DNA from: CAZIKB01 sp964539665
Lineage (GTDB): Bacteria; Zhuqueibacterota; Zhuqueibacteria; Oceanimicrobiales; Oceanimicrobiaceae
Assembly: GCA_964539665.1 (NCBI GenBank)
Contig: CAZIKB010000095.1
Location: 1 to 26,432 of the forward strand
Direction: 5' to 3'
DNA: 26,432 nt
In this document: positions 17,263 to 24,610 of the stretch, one piece after another
Layout of the letters: the number at the start of each line of letters is the position of its first letter
Position numbering within the stretch: position 1 is the first letter of the stretch
Position numbers and translations under genes: made by a program
The notes under the pieces: generated by a model
What the model saw: the letters and a program-made list of their open reading frames with translations, nothing else
The model's database searches: none
What the model was told of the DNA's origin: nothing

Positions 17263-17267
17263 TCTCC
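17263..17267 (-). promoter_or_regulatory. Shine-Dalgarno site fixing the fusion gene start
   Basis: GGAGA on the minus strand, 4 bases before ATG 17256-17258, in the short gap after the flippase stop. It favours this ATG over the upstream TTG. Confidence 0.55.
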
Positions 17268-17268
17268 A

Positions 17269-18843
17269 TTAATTCCATTTCGGGAATTTAACAGCAAAAA
17301 TCTTTCGAATGAATTTTATTTGCATCAATTCCGGAAAAGTCTCTTCTACTTTCAATTTATCCCTGGAAATCATAAATATTGCGATAGATATGAATGTAGC
17401 AATTGGAATCAGCACATAAATGCTCTGTGATACAAAATATTGGATTCCGAAGAGTACAAGCGCGCTTACTATGATAAGCAGATAAAATGAAAAATATTTC
17501 CACTCAAAAATGTTGAGATCGGAAGCAAGACGCAGACCAGCCTGTTTAAAAACATTGTGAAGTATCATAGCAGTGGTCGTTGCAATTGCAGCGCCTAATG
17601 CTCCATATTTAGGTATCAGTAAATAGGCTAATATCAAATTGCAAAGTGCAGCCCCTAAGTTTACAATTACTACATAGCGTATTTTACCCAAGACCTTTAA
17701 AGTGAGACCATTGAATCCGAGAGCCACGTTAAAATAATAACCGAATGAAAATAAGTACATATAAATCCACGACGCCTCATAACGAGCTCCATATAGCAAC
17801 AAAGTGAGCGGCTTAGCCAGGGAAAAAGTCAAAGCAAAAATGGGAAAAGAAATTACGGTCATCCAGATAGCTGTCCGCCAATAGAGATCATTTATACCTT
17901 TAAAATCATTTTTTGCAAATAAACGCGCAGCCATAGGCATATACAGAATGGCAAAGGTCATCATGGGAATTTTATTAAAATGGGCTGCTGGTAATATTGC
18001 CCGATAGGCCGCCACCTGGGTGGAATCATGAAAATATCCAAGAAACATGGTATCTGCTGAATGCATGATAATCGTCACTAAATCAGATGTAAGCAATGGG
18101 ATAGTAAATGAAAAAATTTCTTTCGCAGGAATGATCATGGTCTTCAGATGCAACTTTTGCAAAATACCCTGCCGTTTTAGCATGTTTATCAACAAACCAA
18201 CAAAAAACAATACACCTAAAGCGCTGCCTATTAAATATCCGTAAGCAAGAAAGAGCACGCTGGTTTGAAATATAATTAGTAGTAATACGACGGCCAATTT
18301 GAGCACCGGTGCAACCACGAACTTGCGAAAGAAAATCGCTCGCGGACTGGCAAAGCAGGCAAATAAAGACACGAGTAAACCATCGATGGCCTCTACAGGC
18401 ACCATAAATATTAAAATTAAAAGTAAAAAGATTGGTTGATCTTTGTCTTTAACCAGCCGGGCTAACTGTTCAGGAGCAATGTGTATGACGCCAATTATAA
18501 GAACGGCTGCAATTACAATGGTACCAATGGTCAGAATTAGCGTACCAGCGAGTTTTTCAAATTCTTCGCGTTCGTGATAAATAGGAATAAATCGAGTTAT
18601 GCCACGCCGCAATCCGAGTGATGAAATTCCGTGGAAAAAGGCCACCACGGCTAATGCATAGGCAAACGCTCCATAATCCGAGGTTGACAGATAACGAACC
18701 ATGAGCACTTGCGAGGCAAAATTTAAACCCGTAGACAGGACTCTTCCAACCAATAATAAACTTGAGCCTCGAATTTGTTTTTGAGTTGTGTCCTGTTCGA
18801 CTGACTTTTTTATTTTAACAGGTTCTTTTAATACAGTCTCCAT
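17269..18843 (-). CDS. Wzx-type polysaccharide flippase (MATE/MVF-like)
   Basis: A 524-residue integral membrane protein of the polysaccharide biosynthesis/oligosaccharide flippase group (PF01943/PF13440). About 12-14 hydrophobic helices follow a short charged N-terminus, with the family-typical first-helix sequence GSSLLLVGRVLSTGLNFASQ and YLSTSDYGAFAYALAVVAFF. It would flip lipid-linked repeat units across the inner membrane for the polymerase encoded at 7635-9233. The gene begins 7 bases after the nucleotidyltransferase/kinase fusion stop and ends 10 bases before the methyltransferase/kinase fusion, so the three form a tight operon segment. AAGG lies 3 bases before the ATG, a short spacing. 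Confidence 0.92.
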   Translation of the reverse strand: METVLKEPVKIKKSVEQDTTQKQIRGSSLLLVGRVLSTGLNFASQVLMVRYLSTSDYGAFAYALAVVAFFHGISSLGLRRGITRFIPIYHEREEFEKLAGTLILTIGTIVIAAVLIIGVIHIAPEQLARLVKDKDQPIFLLLILIFMVPVEAIDGLLVSLFACFASPRAIFFRKFVVAPVLKLAVVLLLIIFQTSVLFLAYGYLIGSALGVLFFVGLLINMLKRQGILQKLHLKTMIIPAKEIFSFTIPLLTSDLVTIIMHSADTMFLGYFHDSTQVAAYRAILPAAHFNKIPMMTFAILYMPMAARLFAKNDFKGINDLYWRTAIWMTVISFPIFALTFSLAKPLTLLLYGARYEASWIYMYLFSFGYYFNVALGFNGLTLKVLGKIRYVVIVNLGAALCNLILAYLLIPKYGALGAAIATTTAMILHNVFKQAGLRLASDLNIFEWKYFSFYLLIIVSALVLFGIQYFVSQSIYVLIPIATFISIAIFMISRDKLKVEETFPELMQIKFIRKIFAVKFPKWN

Positions 18844-18850
18844 TAACCTT

Positions 18851-20227
18851 TTAATTTTTCACCTTTAAAGCGTAATGTTTCCAGATTAAGCCAATAACTT
18901 CCCGCTTAACACTTTCCGCCGGCAATCCGGCGTTTACGATTTGCATTTGGGGGATACTGTCTTTGAGTCCGAGATAAGCCTGGCGTTGCTGCTCAAGCCA
19001 CTCTGGTGTATGCTCTCCTTTTCGTCTGAAAAGCACATCACCGGGTGCATCCAGAAAGATGACCAGATCTGGTTCAGGCAGGCTTCCTTCAAATAATATC
19101 CGTCTCAAGCGTTTCCATAATGTTCTCTTTTTTTTGTTCACCCATGAATCATAAATGTATCGATCAAATACAACAATCCGCCCCCGCAACAGGTGATAGT
19201 AGGCTGAAATAGCACGCAACCATTGTTCCGCTAATTTGTTGCAAAAATTCAGCCCTTTAAGCAAAAACAGGCGTGTTTTTTTTGAGTTCTTTATATTTTT
19301 AAATGACTTAAGCTGATAATGAAGCCAGCGCGTCGTTGGCAAACCAATTGAACTGGCTTCGATGTTGGTTCCCATGTATACGCGATGCGCTTTTAAAATA
19401 GGCTCACTTACTAACTCTCTGGCCAGGGTTGACTTACCAGCGCCATCAGGCGCAAGTAAAGCTAAAGAAATACCCCGGCGTTTTACAGCGAAAAAAAGTG
19501 GTCGCAACCGACGAATCAGACGGGAAGAGGTATTGCGCCAGATATTTAAAAATGGTTCGCGGCCGCTGAATTTACGAATGAGCCTGTAGCGTTTTTTCAG
19601 TAGCGACTGCCAGTCCTGGTTTTCAATAGCATTAGAAATTGCCTTCCAGTCAAGAATCGGCAATAAATATTGCTGGATGAGTTCTTCAATTCTTTTTTTG
19701 ATTTCAAAATCATTATCTATGGCCTTTTTCAATTCAATCAGCCGTATTTGATGGCTCTGCCTGAACTGCTCTTTGTCAAGCAAACAATGCAGGAACAGAG
19801 TAAAGAGTTCATTTACTGGTGAAAGAGTATAAAGCGTATTAAATTGTCGTTCTTGCAGGCAAGCATCAACGAGATCGATGCGCAATCTTCTAATGGGTTT
19901 ACCGTAGCGAAGTTCGGTTACAATGTCAAGCTTTATCCAGTCACCTCGGTTTTTATCAAAGACAACAAAAAACTTATGCGGAGCATGTCCCCAAGATGGC
20001 AGCTCAACAAAGCCAATTTCTGCTACCGTTGATGAAAATAAAGGGAGCTGGCTTTTATTAACCAACAAATCAATTTCGAGGTAACCTTCGTTACAAAACA
20101 GTTCATCAAAACCACGGAGCAAACAATACTCTACGCCCGCTGAATCAAGGCTTTTAAATATACTGTGGACAAAGACGTTTAATTTGTCTTTTTTTTTCGC
20201 TATTCCTGAAAGCGTGTCTGTACTCAT
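18851..20227 (-). CDS. Nucleotidyltransferase-like / thymidylate-kinase-like fusion
   Basis: A 458-residue protein with two recognisable parts. Residues about 15-210 look like a nucleotidyltransferase-fold domain: LLRGFDEL (36-43), EIDLLV (E51, D53) and WIKLDIV (D101) give the spaced acidic triad, although the usual GS signature is weak. Residues about 252-458 are a P-loop kinase of the dTMP-kinase type: APDGAGKST (259-267), FDRYIYD (354-360), LDAP (392-395) and lid RRKGEHT (401-407). It shares YMGxNxExxxxxLPxxRW with the stand-alone kinase at 4969-5661. The fusion suggests two successive steps on one substrate, or a kinase with a regulatory nucleotidyl domain (inference). It is the first intact gene after a 355-base gap that contains an octamer array. 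Confidence 0.82.
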   Translation of the reverse strand: MSTDTLSGIAKKKDKLNVFVHSIFKSLDSAGVEYCLLRGFDELFCNEGYLEIDLLVNKSQLPLFSSTVAEIGFVELPSWGHAPHKFFVVFDKNRGDWIKLDIVTELRYGKPIRRLRIDLVDACLQERQFNTLYTLSPVNELFTLFLHCLLDKEQFRQSHQIRLIELKKAIDNDFEIKKRIEELIQQYLLPILDWKAISNAIENQDWQSLLKKRYRLIRKFSGREPFLNIWRNTSSRLIRRLRPLFFAVKRRGISLALLAPDGAGKSTLARELVSEPILKAHRVYMGTNIEASSIGLPTTRWLHYQLKSFKNIKNSKKTRLFLLKGLNFCNKLAEQWLRAISAYYHLLRGRIVVFDRYIYDSWVNKKKRTLWKRLRRILFEGSLPEPDLVIFLDAPGDVLFRRKGEHTPEWLEQQRQAYLGLKDSIPQMQIVNAGLPAESVKREVIGLIWKHYALKVKN

Positions 20228-20582
20228 TTCTATTTTTATTGATATATTTTTTAAAATTAAGTCGCGATGATTGAATTATTATAATATTTTTCAAGGGTAA
20301 GAGGGTAGTCACATCACGAATGCTTACATTAAATCCTTATACACCAACATCCTCATATCCTTATGTCCTTGTTTCCCTATTCCTCACCACACCCATTCAT
20401 TCTAAGCATTGTCGTATAACAGATTAATCAACTCACGACATCATCACCCGCCACAAAAGAAACCCACTGAGTTGAAGTGCACATTTGTAAAGCACCAAAA
20501 ACAGTGGGATATTATTACAAGTTTCGCAGAAATTAACCAGCACAAATTTCTAAGCCATCCTGGATCGCTTTGTTCGGCAGGT
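20228..20582. other. Intergenic region upstream of the nucleotidyltransferase/kinase fusion
   Basis: No intact gene. The left part holds the octanucleotide array (20295-20388). The right end (20533-20589) can be read on the minus strand, one base out of phase with the preceding frame, as RLNLPNKAIQDGLEICAG and a stop; this may be the lost C-terminus of the sulfotransferase pseudogene. Short open frames on the plus strand here have no Shine-Dalgarno site and no recognisable product. Confidence 0.55.
20295..20388. repeat. Degenerate octanucleotide array, TCCTNATN-like
   Basis: Units starting TCC fall at 20334, then at 20350, 20358, 20366 and 20374, an exact 8-base period (for example TCCTCATA, TCCTTATG, TCCTTGTT, TCCCTATT). 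The unit at 20342 diverges. Two purine-rich units, GGGTAAGA (20295-20302) and GGGTAGTC (20303-20310), precede them in the opposite orientation, as in the 5733-5805 array. On the transcribed strand the array gives repeated AAGGA/GAGGA. It ends about 68 bases before the start of the nucleotidyltransferase/kinase fusion gene. Confidence 0.55.
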
Positions 20583-21472
20583 TCAATCGGCCTGGGAAAC
20601 AAAGTGACTATTTTCAACTCGATTGAAGAATTCGACTATTAGTTTACCTTCTTCTTCTGTCAGGTATTTTTTCCATTTATCAACGGGATTGTAAAAACTC
20701 ATTTGGTTAATTTCTTTCTCAAACAATTAGTCCCATTCCAGCTCACAAAAATCTAAAGTGGAGCGCAAATACTGCGTTGGTTGAGTGATGAGATCTTCAT
20801 ATTGTATTTCATAGCATTTACCGGCAAATTGTGCGATATTCTTGTTTATATCGTCCAAATCTAATTGAATCTTGACGGCAGCTGAAAGAACTGGGCTGCC
20901 TCCCAATTCTTCCCAGACCTGATAATAGTCTGGTGGTATTTCGCCCCACTGCCATTTATCAGTATCTGGCCCGCTTGTTACGTCTAACCAACCTGCCTGC
21001 ACCCAGGAACTCACGACCGATCTATGTTCGCGTTTTAAGAAAATGACATTCACATCCGGGAAAATACGTTCAAAAAGGCTATTCGCCCCCAACCAGTCAC
21101 TTTTACAAGAAACCGACTTTTGTTTTGAGACTTGAGTACATTTGCAACAGCCCGACGTACGGGTTCAATGGCACTTTCAGGAACATCATCTGCAATTTGT
21201 GGCATATCTCTTCGGCTAATTTCAGGCAAATTGTGTTGCCAGAATCGATAAGATTCAAATGGCTTTGGGAAAAATGACTCGTGTTTTATTTTATCAAAAA
21301 ACTTTTTTCTGTATAAATTAGAGAACATAGACAACCATGTTTGAGTCGGGAAAACATCGTTAAAAGTTGACAACCAGCCGACATCTTTGTGACGTGCAAT
21401 AATTCGATGCAGCATAGTCGAACCACAACGACCTGTACCAACAATTAGGACAGGTTTCTCAATTTTGACCAT
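20583..21472 (-). pseudogene. Decayed sulfotransferase (frameshifts plus nonsense codon)
   Basis: The 5' half (21472 down to about 21077) encodes MVKIEKPVLIVGTGRCGSTML, a sulfotransferase family (PF13469) opening with the PAPS-phosphate-binding loop GTGRCGSTM. It runs into a wrong-frame stop at 21050. The next frame continues with ERIFPDVNVIFLKREHRSVVSSW, the 3'-phosphate-binding region. Restoring one base in the A5 run at 21072-21076 (T5 on the coding strand) rejoins the two as GWGRIAFFERIFPD. The second part stops at TAA 20727-20729, but the same frame carries on with FEKEINQMSFYNPVDKWKKY and ends at TGA 20583-20585; another one-base shift near 20589 would extend it to about 20533. GGAG lies 6 bases before the original ATG, so initiation is intact while the product is broken. 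Some defects could be assembly errors in a homopolymer, but the nonsense codon is harder to explain that way. Confidence 0.8.
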
Positions 21473-21550
21473 TAAAATCTCCGCGCTATATTTGTAAATT
21501 TCAACAAAAAGTTTATATTATTGTGTCGCAGTTCTTAAATAAATGTATAA

Positions 21551-22360
21551 TTATCTACGATTAGATTTAACTAATTTCTTTTTTTGCATGCTAATTTGCC
21601 TCACCTGAAAGAGTAAGAAAAATGCAAATGCCATGGCAATTATAATCTCTATTACTTCGGAATATTCAGAAATAGCAAAGTAATATTTTTTAGGAGCTTT
21701 GAAAAAATTCCTGTACATTCGCCAAATAAATGGTAAAAAGAAAAATGGCAACAACGTGTAATGGGGAACTAACATGGACAAATGTGGGCGAATGCGTTGT
21801 AGAACCTTTGACTTCAAAACAATCAAGGGCATAAAGGTTCCGTAAGTTCCAATCACCAGATGCAGCCATTTTATGCTCGTACCTATGCCATGGATATTAT
21901 GAATATTTGTTTCATCCTGTTTGTTAATAATTTTCATAGATTCGGGTGTGGCCCAACCAAAAAATCTCTGCCCCCAACTGACTTCTTCACCGATGATAAA
22001 CGCTATCCCAACACATAGAATACCGTATAAGATTGCATACGATTTATTTTTATCAAGTGATTTGTTATTCACAACAATCAAGCTGAGGATAAAAGAGATC
22101 ACCCAAAAAACAATTTGCAGGTTTTCAGCAAACCGGTCTTCACCAGTAAACCACTTGTATGCTGCTTTACCAAAAAGAGCGGTGACAAAGCCAGACATCG
22201 CAACAATAAATGGCAACGAACAAATAAATAATAGCATTCCGCGAGAGATATTCCACGCTTTTGCTCCATCGTCCAAAAGGTCATTTATGGCCCAGGTTCC
22301 TGAATAGGTGTTAGTATCTCTTTCTCTATCTTTGGTAGATGTCCTTGAAATTGGCTTCAT
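21551..22360 (-). CDS. Multi-pass membrane protein of unknown function, copy 1
   Basis: I do not recognise a named family. The 269-residue protein has about six to seven hydrophobic segments after a charged N-terminus of about 40 residues. Polar motifs conserved with its neighbour lie near membrane boundaries: WFTGEDRFAEN (70-80), IGEEVSWGQRFFGW (123-136), INKQDETNIHNIHG (145-158), PHYTLLP (199-205), FIWRMYRNFF and EYSEVIE (222-228). Paired Glu, a His and a WGQR within or beside helices could form an active or metal site (inference). The Lys-rich tail ends KKKLVKSNRR. GGAGA lies about 7 bases before the ATG. It is separated by 183 bases from copy 2 and 78 bases from the sulfotransferase pseudogene. 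Confidence 0.8.
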   Translation of the reverse strand: MKPISRTSTKDRERDTNTYSGTWAINDLLDDGAKAWNISRGMLLFICSLPFIVAMSGFVTALFGKAAYKWFTGEDRFAENLQIVFWVISFILSLIVVNNKSLDKNKSYAILYGILCVGIAFIIGEEVSWGQRFFGWATPESMKIINKQDETNIHNIHGIGTSIKWLHLVIGTYGTFMPLIVLKSKVLQRIRPHLSMLVPHYTLLPFFFLPFIWRMYRNFFKAPKKYYFAISEYSEVIEIIIAMAFAFFLLFQVRQISMQKKKLVKSNRR

Positions 22361-22543
22361 AAATTTTCTCCAAATTGATCGTCGATGGCAAGGTAGTCAA
22401 TTTGGTAACTATTATAACTTACTAATTTAAATAAATGAACTGGTATTGATTCTATACTAATGTTAACTTTCGGTATACATTCCACTGATCTTTATCTCAT
22501 TTGATTGATTAACTAATAGTTTTCTCATTTTATTTTGTCTCAA

Positions 22544-23290
22544 TTAAAAAATCATAAAAAATACAAATGCAATTGACAAAATCAACTCCATAACTTCAGC
22601 ATATTCAGCGATTGCGAAGTAATATTTTTTCGGCTGACCGAAAAAATTCCTGTATATCCGCCAAATAAAAGGTAAAAAAAAATAAGGAATCAAAGTATAA
22701 TGTGGAATCAACTTCGATAATTGCGGGCGAAAGCGTGAAAGCTTTTTCGAGCTTACCAGCAATATGGGCAAAAAAGTGCCGTACGCGCCAATGATGAGAT
22801 GAATCCATTTAAATGCCGAGTCAACGCCATATATGGTATGAATGTTTGTTTCATTTTGCTTGTTTATTACACTCATAGATTCGGGTGTAATCCAGCCAAA
22901 TATTCTTTGTCCCCAACTGAGTTCCTCACCTATCAGAAAAAAGATGCCAATGCAAAGGAACACGTAAAGCGAGCCAATTAATCGTTCCCCTTCTTTAAAA
23001 ATGTTCCAGGCGACTAAAAGGCCCAGAATACAAGTAATTGTCCAGAATAGGACTTGTAAATTCTCAGCAAATCTATCTTCGCCGGTGAACCATTTATATG
23101 CATCTTTTCCGATTAGTGCGGTAATTATTCCAGTCAGTGCGACAATAAATGGCACTGAACAAATTAAAATTAACGAAAGCCATGAGTTATTCCATATTTT
23201 TGCACCATCATCCAAAAGACTCGTTAAAGACCAGGGCTTTGAGCCAAAGTTATTTTCGGCTTCCTTATTATTCGTGGCTTCGTTTGACAC
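22544..23290 (-). CDS. Multi-pass membrane protein of unknown function, copy 2
   Basis: A 248-residue paralogue of the protein at 21551-22360, with the same order of segments and nearly identical blocks: AYKWFTGEDRFAENLQ (63-78), GEELSWGQRIFGW (121-133), INKQNETNIH, PHYTLIP, FFLPFIWRIYRNFF and KKYYFAIAEYAEVMEL. It ends right after the last helix (FFMIF), about 20 residues shorter than copy 1. Translation appears to start at GTG 23288-23290; no ATG or Shine-Dalgarno site supports another start. The 183-base spacer to copy 1 has no gene. The two copies arose by tandem duplication and have diverged mainly at the termini and in the loops. Both open with a LLDDGAK(A/I)WN segment just before the first helix. 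Confidence 0.78.
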   Translation of the reverse strand: MSNEATNNKEAENNFGSKPWSLTSLLDDGAKIWNNSWLSLILICSVPFIVALTGIITALIGKDAYKWFTGEDRFAENLQVLFWTITCILGLLVAWNIFKEGERLIGSLYVFLCIGIFFLIGEELSWGQRIFGWITPESMSVINKQNETNIHTIYGVDSAFKWIHLIIGAYGTFLPILLVSSKKLSRFRPQLSKLIPHYTLIPYFFLPFIWRIYRNFFGQPKKYYFAIAEYAEVMELILSIAFVFFMIF

Positions 23291-23387
23291 TTTTCGTACT
23301 TTGATCCGCTATCTTGCTTCTACATACAATGATGCCAATATGGCAACTATATTAATATAATCTGCAAAAATGAAATTGCTGAATATG

Positions 23388-24593
23388 TTAATTGCTTTTC
23401 ATTGCATGTAAACACAATTTTTCCAATTTCTTAGAACTACATTCCCAATTGAAATATTTTTCAACAAACATTCTGCCTTCATTTGCCAATCTGGAACGCT
23501 CTTTTTCGTCTTTCAGTAGTTTGATTATACTTTCCGCCAACTCATTTTCAGTATCCGCTTTATGAAGCGGCGGTTCGCCATAACTGTCCAGATATAATCC
23601 ATCTGCAACTATTTTGGTGCTGACAACAGGTACCTCCATTGCCATCGCCTCTAACACTTTATTCTGGATCCCGGAGCCGTAGCGTAAAGGTGCAGCAAAA
23701 ACAGCCGCTCTTTCCAGGTAAACTCTCATATCTTCCACAAAACCAGTTATGGTTATCTCTGAATGCCGCCGGGCTTTCTCTACCAATTCAGGCTTCGGAT
23801 CTCTACCCGCGATAAGCACCTCCAGATTCGAAATCCGGTTTTTTAGAAGCGGCAATATTTTATCAATCAGGTAAACTGCCGCGTCATGATTAGGGGCGTA
23901 ATCCATCACTCCTGTAAAAATTATACAATTTCTATTTGATTGTTTTGTTTTTCGCTTCCAATAGTTTTGATCAACTCCTATAGGTATAATTTCGGATTTA
24001 TTTTTAAAACCTAAAATGGTAGTTCGATCTCGATTTGAAATAAATGCGATATGTGGTGTTTTATTAACAAGTTGTCTCTCAATTTGCCTAATCTGCAATA
24101 AACGTATTAACAACAGCGGCAGTTTTGCAATACCGGTGTAGTGCATCTTATTTCGGATTCTCATGGAAGTCGCATCACAAAAATCGACGACAATTGGCAG
24201 CTCGTTAAATTCTTTAATGACTGGAAAAACTGATTTACCATGAAAAAGAACGAGGTCAAAAGATTCCTGATTGACCAATTCCAGGAAAGCTTTTTTCATT
24301 TGATTGATACTATCCCGGAGCTTCCTGTTCTGCATTAAATGCGCACCCAAAACTGGTAATTTGCCGACCAGCGAGCCAACATCAGAATTTGAAGTCCCAT
24401 TAGCATCAAATGTAAGGATTCGTTCAGTAAGTGACTGCATTTCGGCTATAGCCCCGGGCGCTATCTTACTTCTTTTTAGAGTCAACAGAGTGATTTTGTG
24501 TCGTTTAGAAAGTTCTCTGATAAAATGATAGTGACGATGCGGGCCTCGAACTTCAGGATGTTGAAATGAAGGTGTAATATATAATATTCTCAT
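23388..24593 (-). CDS. GT4 family glycosyltransferase
   Basis: A 401-residue GT-B glycosyltransferase. The N-terminus MRILYITPSFQHPEVRGPHR is typical of GT4 acceptor domains. The donor domain has IIFTGVMDYAPNHDA (224-238), GRDPKPELVE, ITGFVEDM, and APLRYGSGIQNKVLEAMAM (301-319), where the catalytic-site Glu lies, then VPVVST. The GVMDYxPNxDA and GIQNKVLEAMAM blocks match the subgroup found in PEP-CTERM/exosortase-associated exopolysaccharide loci, though no exosortase is seen here. It probably adds one sugar of the repeat unit at the cytoplasmic face. It begins 17 bases after the beta-helix gene stop, so the two are likely co-transcribed. The Shine-Dalgarno site is weak (AAGAAA). Confidence 0.9.
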   Translation of the reverse strand: MRILYITPSFQHPEVRGPHRHYHFIRELSKRHKITLLTLKRSKIAPGAIAEMQSLTERILTFDANGTSNSDVGSLVGKLPVLGAHLMQNRKLRDSINQMKKAFLELVNQESFDLVLFHGKSVFPVIKEFNELPIVVDFCDATSMRIRNKMHYTGIAKLPLLLIRLLQIRQIERQLVNKTPHIAFISNRDRTTILGFKNKSEIIPIGVDQNYWKRKTKQSNRNCIIFTGVMDYAPNHDAAVYLIDKILPLLKNRISNLEVLIAGRDPKPELVEKARRHSEITITGFVEDMRVYLERAAVFAAPLRYGSGIQNKVLEAMAMEVPVVSTKIVADGLYLDSYGEPPLHKADTENELAESIIKLLKDEKERSRLANEGRMFVEKYFNWECSSKKLEKLCLHAMKSN

Positions 24594-24610
24594 TTTCTTT
24601 TATGTCGAAT

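Noticed and set aside
17259..17297. TTG start extending the methyltransferase/APH fusion by 13 residues
   Set aside because: It would overlap the flippase gene by 29 bases and lacks a Shine-Dalgarno site; ATG 17258 has GGAGA.
20409..20642. 77-codon plus-strand open frame
   Set aside because: Antisense to the decayed sulfotransferase tail; no Shine-Dalgarno site.
21921..22307. 128-codon plus-strand open frame, with a similar one at 23001-23360
   Set aside because: Both are antisense shadows at equivalent positions of the two membrane-protein paralogues, so their mutual similarity is a by-product of the duplication.
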